Shown here one piece after another: positions 1 through 5,194 of a stretch of DNA of 9,681 nucleotides. This stretch comes from Candidatus Nitrosopolaris nunavutensis (lineage in GTDB: Archaea > Thermoproteota > Nitrososphaeria > Nitrososphaerales > Nitrososphaeraceae). The position numbers and the translations under genes were made by a program. Numbering within the stretch: the stretch's first letter is position 1; the number at the start of each line of letters is the position of its first letter. Location of the stretch: positions 1-9,681 of the forward strand of contig DAOM01000195.1 of assembly GCA_002501855.1 (NCBI GenBank), read 5' to 3'. The notes beneath the pieces were generated by a model, which did not search any database, had not been told where the DNA came from, and was given only the letters and a program-made list of their open reading frames with translations.

Positions 1-161
1 ATTTGGAATATCCCTGCTTTACTGCCATAGCTTCCATCAATGAATACCGATTTTTCCTCGAAGTAGTTTCTAACTTGTTTTAGATATTTACTCTTACCGC
101 ATTCTGGTGGTCCACATAGCAAAATTGAGACAGGACTTGGTGAATCCACAGCCTTTTGACG
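1..161 (-). pseudogene. AAA-type ATPase fragment (Walker A), broken upstream and cut by window edge
   Basis: Reading the minus strand leftward from 161, an open frame encodes ...AVDSPSPVSILLCGPPECGK, then SKYLKQVRNYFEEKSVFIDG and on to the window edge. GPPECGKS is a good P-loop (Walker A), preceded by the hydrophobic beta strand VSILLC and followed by an FIDG stretch. This layout matches archaeal AAA / RuvB-like ATPases. The frame is closed by TGA at 162-164, only 16 codons before the P-loop, and the first usable start is GTG at 149. That would leave almost nothing before Walker A, so the N-terminal part seems lost or separated by a nonsense codon. The frame continues on the far side of the TGA with another 32 open codons. 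Whether the C-terminal half is intact cannot be seen. AAA ATPase is a family-level call; the substrate is unknown. Confidence 0.55.
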
Positions 162-272
162 TCATAATTTGTGATGAGAGCAGTTCATAGACTCTAAAGA
201 ATTTACTTTGTCCACAAGAAGGTAGTTGTTGTGAACTGCGTAAACTGCCGTTAAAGCAATTCAGACTATTGG

Positions 273-688
273 TTAATCAACGAGAAATAATCTAAGCCAT
301 TGGGCTATTTCTTTAAAGCTATTGTCACGAGACAAGTAGTCCATACGTCCAACAATGTGCTCTGACAGAAATTCGCATACTTTCTGGCGGTAAATCAGCC
401 TGTTTTCGGTGTCTTTTTCACTGCTTTGTTTTCTGATTCTTAATGCTTCAGCCGCGTTTTCTGATAATGCTTGGGTTCCACCATTCCAGCCTAATACAGA
501 CATTAAAACACCAACTGTGTTACGTCTATTCCCGGTTGCGTATTCACCGAAAGCAGTCTCTTTGAACTTTGTTGTCTCTAATGCTTTTGCCGCGAGTTGT
601 ATGTTCCGCTTGTCTGGCATATTTGGCGAGTTTTTAAATTCTAAATCGCGGCGAATAAGTTCAATTTTTTTTTATGTTCGTCACTCAT
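273..688 (-). pseudogene. Hypothetical protein with a frameshift in a run of nine A near its start
   Basis: The downstream part (ATG at 620 to TAA at 273) encodes 115 residues, hydrophilic, charged and mostly helical in look, including ALRIRKQSSEKDTENRLIYR and a closing IAQWLRLFLVD. The same frame stays open upstream of that ATG and encodes IELIRRDLEFKNSPN. Just before it, in the neighbouring frame, ATG at 688 encodes MSDEHKKK and runs into nine A (complement of T665-673). One extra A, or two fewer, would join the pieces into a protein of about 138-139 residues, so the ATG at 620 is probably not the natural start. I do not recognise the family. It lies directly upstream of, and in the same frame as, the ATPase fragment, so it may be the N-terminal part of that protein or its partner. 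A real mutation, an assembly error and slippage at the A-run are all possible. Confidence 0.55.
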
Positions 689-796
689 ACCTATCTAATT
701 GGGAGTCGCTTAATAGGCGTCAGTTCAAATTCCTTTTCTATGGACGCCACAGCCGGTGTATTTTGAGCTAAAGCCCCTTCATATAGTTGAATGTAA

Positions 797-821
797 ACGT
801 TGCACCTGCCAGGTGTAATGT
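797..821 (+). repeat. Near-perfect hairpin with three-base loop
   Basis: Arms 797-807 and 811-821 pair over 11 positions around the loop GCC. Nine are Watson-Crick pairs and two are G-U if transcribed on the plus strand; on the minus strand these two would be A-C mismatches. The core CACCT/AGGTG is perfect. It lies just before the TATA-like box at 826-833 and could be an operator or the 3' end of an upstream transcript. No gene is assigned to it. Confidence 0.4.
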
Positions 822-825
822 CCTC

Positions 826-833
826 TTTATATA
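826..833 (+). promoter_or_regulatory. TATA box (TTTATATA)
   Basis: TTTATATA is identical to the box before the winged-helix gene (1807-1814, minus strand). Archaeal spacing predicts a transcript start near 856. The next plus-strand gene starts at 1032, so the transcript would carry a leader of about 175 bases or be a separate RNA. Confidence 0.35.
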
Positions 834-855
834 GTCACAATGCTTAATTCAATGT

Positions 856-980
856 TACTGGGCTTAAACAAAAGCAGATTAATCAAACCTTTTTGGTTTA
901 CATAATTTCTTTTAATTGGCCTTTGCTATTCTAACCAAGCTCTAAGTTTTGAGCATGGACAGGCAGGCCAATCACACCAT
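856..980 (+). ncRNA. Candidate structured RNA or long 5' leader
   Basis: This part of the 689-1031 gene-free stretch contains successive inverted repeats downstream of a TATA box. AAACC/GGTTT (885-889 / 895-899) has a T5 loop. Around it is a two-tier structure: a perfect 8-bp outer helix ATTGGCCT/AGGCCAAT (915-922 / 965-972) enclosing a hairpin with arms 935-942 and 951-958 (seven of eight pairs, 8-base loop). No open frame of note lies here. It could be an independent small RNA or the untranslated leader of the zinc-protein gene at 1032. Short inverted repeats arise by chance in AT-rich DNA, so the call is tentative. The remainder of 689-1031 shows nothing recognisable apart from the hairpin at 797-821. 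Confidence 0.25.
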
Positions 981-1031
981 CACGCCACAACTTTTAATTT
1001 AGACAAGTAATGTGAAAAGATATTACATCAA

Positions 1032-1202
1032 ATGGCCAAGTTTCAAGATCGAAAGTGCGTTGTTTGTGGGAATCACATAAGCTTTAGATACAAAGCAATG
1101 CCAGAATGGAACATTGTAGGAGATCTATGTGGAAAATGTTATGAGAAAAAATTGACCGATCACTATATTGCCATTGATCGTAGGGACATTACAAAGCGGT
1201 GA
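1032..1202 (+). CDS. Small zinc-ribbon-type protein, 56 residues
   Basis: ATG at 1032 to TGA at 1200-1202 encodes a 56-residue protein with two CxxC knuckles, CVVC at residues 9-12 and CGKC at 33-36, spaced as in a single four-cysteine zinc site. The C-terminal part, KLTDHYIAIDRRDITKR, is basic and polar. Such stand-alone mini zinc proteins are abundant in Thaumarchaeota; their function is mostly unknown, with nucleic-acid or protein binding assumed. No Shine-Dalgarno sequence precedes the ATG. An A/T-rich box at 992-1000 (TTTTAATTT) could give a short leader, or the TATA box at 826 a long structured one. The gene stands alone between a gene-free stretch and a convergent regulator gene. Coding status is supported by the paired cysteine motifs and the clean start and stop. 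Confidence 0.75.
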   Translation: MAKFQDRKCVVCGNHISFRYKAMPEWNIVGDLCGKCYEKKLTDHYIAIDRRDITKR

Positions 1203-1377
1203 ATTCTTTATAGGTTCATAGAAAGTTGGTTAAATGTTCATGGACTCTGCTGAATTTCCAATAGATTGCTTAATTGCTCGTGCCTGGGGGCAATTATGTC
1301 TTTTGCATTTGTTTTTGTGGTCTGGGATATACACGTCTAAATCTGCTGATTATTTGACACGATCGTATCTTATAGTG

Positions 1378-1779
1378 TTACCGCATAGATTTTGCAAGGA
1401 GGGATTGTTTGATATCTTTGTCATCGATCAGAGTGTCTATAATTTTCCTACGCTCTTTCAGAGAGCGCTCATCGTCAGATACTTCCAGCGAATCAATGGC
1501 TTTAAGTTTCCAAAAATTCGTATGCGCATTTTCAATTATCTTTTGAGCTTCATAAATAATTTTTCCGTACGCGGTAAGAAAGTACTTCCCGTTTCTTCTC
1601 TTAATTAGACCAGCTCTTATTAGCCTATAGGTCCGTGTATAGTATTGTTTACGTGTCAATTTGGTTTTGTGTTGTAGCGAACTGCTATCGGGGCTGGTCA
1701 GTGCAATAGTCTTGAACACAAGCAGAGATTTGTCATCAGAAATTGCCTTCAGTGTCTCTGCATGTGAATCCGACGGCAC
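1378..1779 (-). CDS. Winged helix-turn-helix transcriptional regulator
   Basis: The 133-residue protein has a winged-helix DNA-binding domain over about residues 15-80. A helix-turn-helix is seen in KTKLTRKQYYTRTYRLIRAG (recognition helix around KQYYTRTYRLIRA), followed by the wing LIKRRNGKYFLTAYGKIIYE. The C-terminal third is strongly charged and helical (SDDERSLKERRKIIDTLIDD) and may dimerise or bind a partner. This layout is typical of the expanded families of small winged-helix regulators in soil Thaumarchaeota. Ligand and targets are unknown. The start is GTG at 1779: a TAA lies four codons upstream and no earlier ATG is available. A TATA box at 1807-1814 ends 27 nt before it, so the mRNA is probably leaderless. 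The gene is transcribed alone. Confidence 0.8.
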   Translation of the reverse strand: MPSDSHAETLKAISDDKSLLVFKTIALTSPDSSSLQHKTKLTRKQYYTRTYRLIRAGLIKRRNGKYFLTAYGKIIYEAQKIIENAHTNFWKLKAIDSLEVSDDERSLKERRKIIDTLIDDKDIKQSLLAKSMR

Positions 1780-1806
1780 TTGTATTAATTACGGTGTATT
1801 TTACTC

Positions 1807-1814
1807 TATATAAA
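1807..1814 (-). promoter_or_regulatory. TATA box of the winged-helix regulator gene
   Basis: Read on the minus strand this is TTTATATA, with 27 bases between it and the GTG start at 1779. This is the spacing expected for a transcript beginning at or just before the start codon. Confidence 0.6.
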
Positions 1815-1951
1815 TTACTTGTCCTATATCTGATATCATGCCATTTATTAGAAAATTATCGATATCGGCAACAAATCTGAAATCGTCAAAACAATAAGGA
1901 TGGAGATCTTGACGATGTCAGAGCAAGTGCCTTTTTCATACTATTATGCGT

Positions 1952-2401
1952 CTATCTGTACGATTTCTGCTTCCTGCGTCGAGCACCTGGTCCTCCGAAT
2001 TTTTTCGACTCGCTCTGTCTGGGATCACCTGCCAGCAGATGTCTATCGTATTCAGCAATTTTTTTTCGAATTTCTTCACGTACGCTCTTTGTCAATGGAT
2101 GGTCTTTTGGGTCCCTACCCCCTTTTCCCTCGCCCGTTAGCGCTCTGGAAATTGCAACGGCAGAGGCGAACGCTTGTCCCATGAATCCTCCACCTTGGAC
2201 TTTGACACTGATATCAACTTTATTTCTTAGCTCGCCTAAAAGATTGAGAGGAGTTAATACCAATTCCTTAGCAATCTGTGGTTCTATCAGTTCGGCTGGG
2301 ATATTATTGATTCTCACTCTGCCATTGCCCTTTGATATTGTAGCCACAGCTCGACACGTCTTTCGTTGGCCTGGATAAAGGTCTGTTTTACTAACTACCA
2401 A
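1952..2401 (-). CDS. rps9: Small-subunit ribosomal protein uS9
   Basis: uS9 is a 30S protein whose C-terminal tail reaches the P-site tRNA. Family hallmarks are present: GQRKTCRAVATISKGNGRVR near the N-terminus, the block VDISVKVQGGGFMGQA, and the closing GARRRKQKSYR with the invariant basic tail ending in Arg. The frame is open from a TTG at 2422, but homology starts at VVSKTDLYPG. I prefer TTG at 2401 (149 residues), which is preceded by GGGAG and overlaps uL13 by 11 bases instead of 32. It is the last gene of the rpoD-eL18-uL13-uS9 operon. The expected archaeal followers rpoN and rpoK are not found in the 170 bases after it. Confidence 0.93.
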   Translation of the reverse strand: MVVSKTDLYPGQRKTCRAVATISKGNGRVRINNIPAELIEPQIAKELVLTPLNLLGELRNKVDISVKVQGGGFMGQAFASAVAISRALTGEGKGGRDPKDHPLTKSVREEIRKKIAEYDRHLLAGDPRQSESKKFGGPGARRRKQKSYR

Positions 2402-2903
2402 GCATCTCTCCCTTCCATCCAATCTCCTTCGCTACATCGCCTATTGTAATGTAGTATGAGGCTGGCTTCGTAATTTTTGAGTCTTCGAAGAATTCCATTT
2501 TAGAGTCTTTAAGCTGATCGGGAATGCCGATATAAACTCTTAAGCGCTTAAAGGCTTCGATACCACTGGCCTTCCGTTTTGGCACCATTCCCCTTACCAT
2601 TTTAGTCAGTATTCTATCTGGTCTTCGAGGATGGAATGGTCCATGTATTGGATTTGTTGCAGAATTGATTTCAAGATGTTCTTTGTAGAGTTCGATTGTC
2701 TTATATCTATGTCCTGATAGCATAGCTTTCTCTGCATTTACAATCGTGACTCTATTTCCTTGTAGAAGCAATTTAGAAACATGAGAGCACATTCTACCTG
2801 CAATACACCCAGCCCCGTTAACTACTAGCGCGCGTTGTTCAGTTTTCGTTGACAGGGGCTCTGATTTGGGGTAAGATTTTTTTAATCCATGTTGTTCAGC
2901 CAA
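2391..2903 (-). CDS. rpl13: Large-subunit ribosomal protein uL13
   Basis: This 50S protein has 170 residues. Recognised by ALVVNGAGCIAGRMCSHVSK (about 25-44), NAEKAMLSGHRY, and the signature GPFHPRRPDRILTKMVRGMV followed by PKRK (about 88-111). The first 24 residues form a polar extension beyond the usual archaeal start. No ATG, GTG or TTG lies in frame between the extension and the core, so the TTG at 2903 is taken as the start. It overlaps the eL18 stop by 8 bases (TTGGCTGA), so translation is probably coupled to eL18. The C-terminus (EIGWKGEMLGS) overlaps the uS9 start. Confidence 0.93.
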   Translation of the reverse strand: MAEQHGLKKSYPKSEPLSTKTEQRALVVNGAGCIAGRMCSHVSKLLLQGNRVTIVNAEKAMLSGHRYKTIELYKEHLEINSATNPIHGPFHPRRPDRILTKMVRGMVPKRKASGIEAFKRLRVYIGIPDQLKDSKMEFFEDSKITKPASYYITIGDVAKEIGWKGEMLGS

Positions 2904-3246
2904 TTATTCGCACTCCTCTGCCGTCCGGATATCTGTCTATCAATTCGTTAAGGGTTATAACTTTCCCGCCGACGTCGGTGATCTTCTTTGCAGCCATTTC
3001 TGAAATAGAAAAGGCACAAACTGTCAACTTGTGATCCATTTCTCCAGATCCTAGAACCTTGCCAGGCACAACAATGACTTCGTCATTTTTGGTGACAGAT
3101 GACAATCTGGAGATATTGACCTCTCTTCTAATCGATCTAGCTTTAGAAATCTCGTGTTCGAGGGACCTCCAAATCGAGGTTTTATTCTTCTTAAAAGCTT
3201 TACGTAAAGTCCATACTATGTTACCGACTAAAGAGTTAGCTAACAT
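2896..3246 (-). CDS. rpl18e: Large-subunit ribosomal protein eL18
   Basis: eL18 (L18e) is a 50S protein of archaea and eukaryotes and shares its fold with uL15. The 116 residues contain the family pattern KKNKTSIWRSLEHEISKARS, the block NDEVIVVPGKVLGSGEMDHK, and the end ISEMAAKKITDVGGKVITLN leading to GRGVRIIG. Length is normal for archaeal eL18. The start is ATG at 3246. The gap to the upstream rpoD gene is 40 bases with no convincing promoter, so co-transcription with rpoD is likely. Its stop overlaps the uL13 start. Confidence 0.93.
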   Translation of the reverse strand: MLANSLVGNIVWTLRKAFKKNKTSIWRSLEHEISKARSIRREVNISRLSSVTKNDEVIVVPGKVLGSGEMDHKLTVCAFSISEMAAKKITDVGGKVITLNELIDRYPDGRGVRIIG

Positions 3247-3286
3247 TATGACTATTCCGTCGGTTATCAGGAATCCCCAAATAAAT

Positions 3287-3943
3287 CTACCTAGCTACCT
3301 TTGGCTCAAGAGAGCGCACGACTTCATTAAAGCTCTTTAATTTCGTGTTCAACTTTTCCAGAGCTGCATCAACTGTTTCCTCTGCTGTCAACGCTCCGTT
3401 CGTTTCAATTGTAAGTATTGACTCGCTGTCATCCTTTCCATCTTTGACAATAGCCGCTGAAGTTGGCTGCCATTTTGCATGATCCTTCCCCACCCCTAAC
3501 CTTGCGTATGCTTCGAATTTGAGCTTCTGAGCCGGTGCGAGAACAACTATCGGGATATCTTTGCTAACTGGCTTCACAAGTTCATCTTCAGATAAAAGTT
3601 CACCGGAAGTGACGATTTTCGTCTTTTCCATTGCTTCAGAGTCCAATACGAGTAACACTCTACACTTTGAACACCCTAAAGTACTTTTACAATCGCAATC
3701 TTGAGGCATCACGAATCGATCCAATCCTGTTCGCAAGGGGATAAGTCCTAGTCTGTGAGCCACAGCCTCATCGTGCATTACAGATGAATTCTCGAGGATT
3801 ACAACATCGTCAATGGCCAAAGTAGGAACCTCGCATATGGCCATTCTTCTAATAGCGTTTATATATTGTCTAGAAATATTGTTAAATTTAATCACAATCC
3901 TCTCATCAGTTCTCTCAAGAACTTCGGCAGAAATGGAAGTCAA
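3287..3943 (-). CDS. rpoD: DNA-directed RNA polymerase subunit D (Rpo3)
   Basis: Subunit D (218 residues), counterpart of bacterial alpha and eukaryotic Rpb3, nucleates polymerase assembly with subunits L, N and P. Visible signatures are NISRQYINAIRRMAICEVPT (about 22-41) and AIDDVVILENSSVMHDEAVA followed by HRLGLIPLRT (about 43-72), the conserved dimerisation-domain block. Four cysteines follow (C83, C85, C91, C94; CxCx5CxxC). This resembles the zinc loop of yeast Rpb3 (CxCx3CxxC) rather than the longer ferredoxin-like Fe-S insertion of Sulfolobus subunit D, and the short length agrees with absence of that insertion. The start is TTG at 3943: an in-frame TAG lies two codons upstream and no ATG comes before residue 34. 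First gene of the operon rpoD-eL18-uL13-uS9. Confidence 0.95.
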   Translation of the reverse strand: MTSISAEVLERTDERIVIKFNNISRQYINAIRRMAICEVPTLAIDDVVILENSSVMHDEAVAHRLGLIPLRTGLDRFVMPQDCDCKSTLGCSKCRVLLVLDSEAMEKTKIVTSGELLSEDELVKPVSKDIPIVVLAPAQKLKFEAYARLGVGKDHAKWQPTSAAIVKDGKDDSESILTIETNGALTAEETVDAALEKLNTKLKSFNEVVRSLEPKVAR

Positions 3944-3971
3944 TCTCTATTTCAGACTTTGATCAAGGCGT

Positions 3972-3981
3972 CCTTAAAAAT
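3972..3981 (-). promoter_or_regulatory. Probable TATA box of the rpoD operon
   Basis: Read on the minus strand this is ATTTTTAAGG, about 28-38 bases before the TTG start of rpoD. Spacing suggests a transcript with no leader or a very short one. The box is less canonical than the others in the window. Confidence 0.35.
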
Positions 3982-3987
3982 CTACCG

Positions 3988-4134
3988 AAGGCAGTAAATT
4001 TTCTGAAGCCTTACTAAATGCCCACGTGCCATAACGGCACCTCTATTTGTAGCCTGGACAAGCCTTACGCATTGGAGATAATTCCTATATTTTTGTTAGT
4101 TAGCCTCCGTCTGGAAAAGCTAACGATGAGGCTA
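3988..4134. other. Divergent spacer between rpoD and SBDS with several inverted repeats
   Basis: Within the gene-free 3944-4376 stretch are AAGGC/GCCTT (3988-3992 / 4008-4012) and GTGCC/GGCAC with a 5-base loop (4026-4030 / 4036-4040). AGCCTTAC is repeated directly at 4007 and 4061. At 4099-4134 two stems share bases and exclude each other: GTTAGC/GCTAAC (4099-4104 / 4119-4124) and TAGCCTC/GAGGCTA (4101-4107 / 4128-4134). No coding frame of note is seen here on either strand. It may hold a small RNA or leader, or the repeats may be chance. Confidence 0.3.
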
Positions 4135-4213
4135 TTGTAAACTAAATGCAATGATGTGATTGTGAAATTCTCTAAAGTCACAAGTATAATTCTAGTTCGA
4201 AGTCAGGTGAACA

Positions 4214-4390
4214 GTGAGAACAGCGTTAGGAGGTGTGCCGGATGCGATCTTTATTTCGAATTTCCCGGGACTGCAGACCTTCACGAGTCGCCGACCTGAA
4301 GTAAGGTTCACAGATCCAGACACTGAATCACTGAGATGCAGATATATATTTCAGGAAGAACAGTTTTATAAGGCAAATGGTCGAGAATAA
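4214..4390 (+). CDS. Doubtful 58-codon frame overlapping the SBDS start
   Basis: GTG at 4214 to TAA at 4388-4390 encodes 58 residues (begins VRTALGGVPDAIFISNFPGL, ends FQEEQFYKANGRE). TGA at 4208-4210 closes the frame upstream. It overlaps the SBDS start by 14 bases. A TATA-like GTATAATT at 4184-4191 lies 22 bases before the GTG, as a leaderless gene would need. Against it: I do not recognise the product, its codon third positions are richer in G/C than its neighbours', and a frame of this length can occur by chance. The local G+C-rich stretch (about 4220-4310) also contains short inverted repeats such as ACCTT/AAGGT, so it could instead be untranslated. Confidence 0.25.
   Translation: MRTALGGVPDAIFISNFPGLQTFTSRRPEVRFTDPDTESLRCRYIFQEEQFYKANGRE
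4343..4350 (+). promoter_or_regulatory. TATA box for SBDS
   Basis: TATATATT ends 26 bases before the SBDS ATG at 4377. This suggests a leaderless transcript for SBDS and the genes behind it. Confidence 0.5.
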
Positions 4391-5066
4391 AATTACTACT
4401 GTACGTTTAACGTTAGACGGGAATAAATTTGAGATTCTTGTCAAACCCGATCCTGCTCTAGAGTATAAACTTGGCAAAAGAACGGACCTATCAGGTGTAC
4501 TTATTTCTGATGAAATATATTCTGATGCCAATAAAGGTTCTAGAGCGGCGAGTGAAAAGTTAGCAAAGTACTTTAAGTCAACTGATCCGATGGAGGTTGC
4601 CAGGCAAATAATCTCCAAAGGTGACCTCAGTCTCACAACAGACCAGCGTCGAAAAATGGTTGAGGAGAAGAAGAGACAAATTATTCAGTATATAAACAAA
4701 AGTTTTGTAGATCCTAAGACGCATATACCGCATCCGGTTATGAGAATCGAAAGTGCAATGAGCGAGGTGAGACTTACAGTCGACCCCTTCAAGCCGGCTG
4801 AGGACCAAGCAAAAAACGTAGTTGATGCTCTTAGAAGGATTTTGCCGCTGAAGTCAGAGAACTTATTACTGACTGTAACTATTCCCGCTCAATTCTCGGC
4901 ACAATCTTATAATTTATTGAAAACTACATCTAACTTTAAGGATGAGCAGTGGCTTGCAGACGGCTCTTTACGGGTTATATTAGAAATAAATGCCGGAATG
5001 AGGAGTTCTTTACTGGATAGGATAGGATCTGTATCAAAAGGGACAGCTCAAGTAATGGAAGAGTAA
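4377..5066 (+). CDS. sbds: Ribosome maturation protein SBDS (Sdo1 homologue)
   Basis: SBDS family protein (229 residues), the archaeal counterpart of the human Shwachman-Bodian-Diamond protein. In eukaryotes it helps release the anti-association factor eIF6 from the 60S subunit; an equivalent late 50S role is inferred here. The three-domain layout is visible. Domain I (about 1-90) has FEILVKPDPALEYKLGK and ends in GDLSLTTDQRR. Helical domain II (about 91-165) has the conserved VDPKTHIPHPVMRIESAM. Domain III (about 166-229) is a ferredoxin-like fold around LLTVTIPAQFSAQSYNLLKT. The length is standard for archaea. ATG at 4377 aligns with the normal family start. It leads the exosome cluster, 128 bases before rrp4, an arrangement widely conserved in archaea. 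Confidence 0.95.
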   Translation: MVENKITTVRLTLDGNKFEILVKPDPALEYKLGKRTDLSGVLISDEIYSDANKGSRAASEKLAKYFKSTDPMEVARQIISKGDLSLTTDQRRKMVEEKKRQIIQYINKSFVDPKTHIPHPVMRIESAMSEVRLTVDPFKPAEDQAKNVVDALRRILPLKSENLLLTVTIPAQFSAQSYNLLKTTSNFKDEQWLADGSLRVILEINAGMRSSLLDRIGSVSKGTAQVMEE

Positions 5067-5092
5067 AGTGGGTAGGAGATGGGCTTCGACAC

Positions 5093-5104
5093 TTAAAATA
5101 TAAG
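5093..5104 (+). promoter_or_regulatory. Possible internal promoter before rrp4
   Basis: TTAAAATATAAG lies in the SBDS-rrp4 spacer. Archaeal spacing would put a transcript start near 5125-5130, just before the mini-ORF at 5138. It may give the exosome genes their own transcription besides read-through from SBDS. Confidence 0.3.
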
Positions 5105-5112
5105 TCTGTCTT

Positions 5113-5191
5113 ATTCACCCAAGGATAGAGACAAAAAATGAAAATAGAGCTTTTAACTGATAGGGGCCCAATTGAAAGGGTGAATTGTTAA
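5113..5191 (+). promoter_or_regulatory. Candidate rrp4 leader: 8-bp helix enclosing a 17-codon mini-ORF
   Basis: ATTCACCC (5113-5120) and GGGTGAAT (5178-5185) are perfect inverted repeats. The right arm ends nine bases before the rrp4 ATG at 5195. Inside lies ATG 5138 to TAA 5189-5191, a frame for MKIELLTDRGPIERVNC that ends three bases before rrp4. The layout would permit leader-peptide or structure-based control, but no such control is known to me for archaeal rrp4. The mini-ORF may be chance. Confidence 0.25.
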
Positions 5192-5194
5192 AGC

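Noticed and set aside
409..771. Plus-strand 120-codon frame
   Set aside because: Lies opposite the minus-strand hypothetical protein and its frameshift region. It has an irregular composition and no recognisable motif, while the minus strand looks coding.
1234..1608. Plus-strand 124-codon frame
   Set aside because: Mostly antisense to the winged-helix gene; its 5' part has no motif or promoter.
1900..2184. Plus-strand frames opposite uS9 (also 1946-2140, 2181-2378)
   Set aside because: Antisense shadows of a certain ribosomal protein gene.
2849..3340. Plus-strand frames opposite uL13, eL18 and the rpoD end
   Set aside because: Antisense shadows of conserved genes.
4193..4206. GTTCGAAGTC, resembling a tRNA T-loop
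   Set aside because: The flanks do not form the five-base T stem and no acceptor or anticodon arms can be placed around it.
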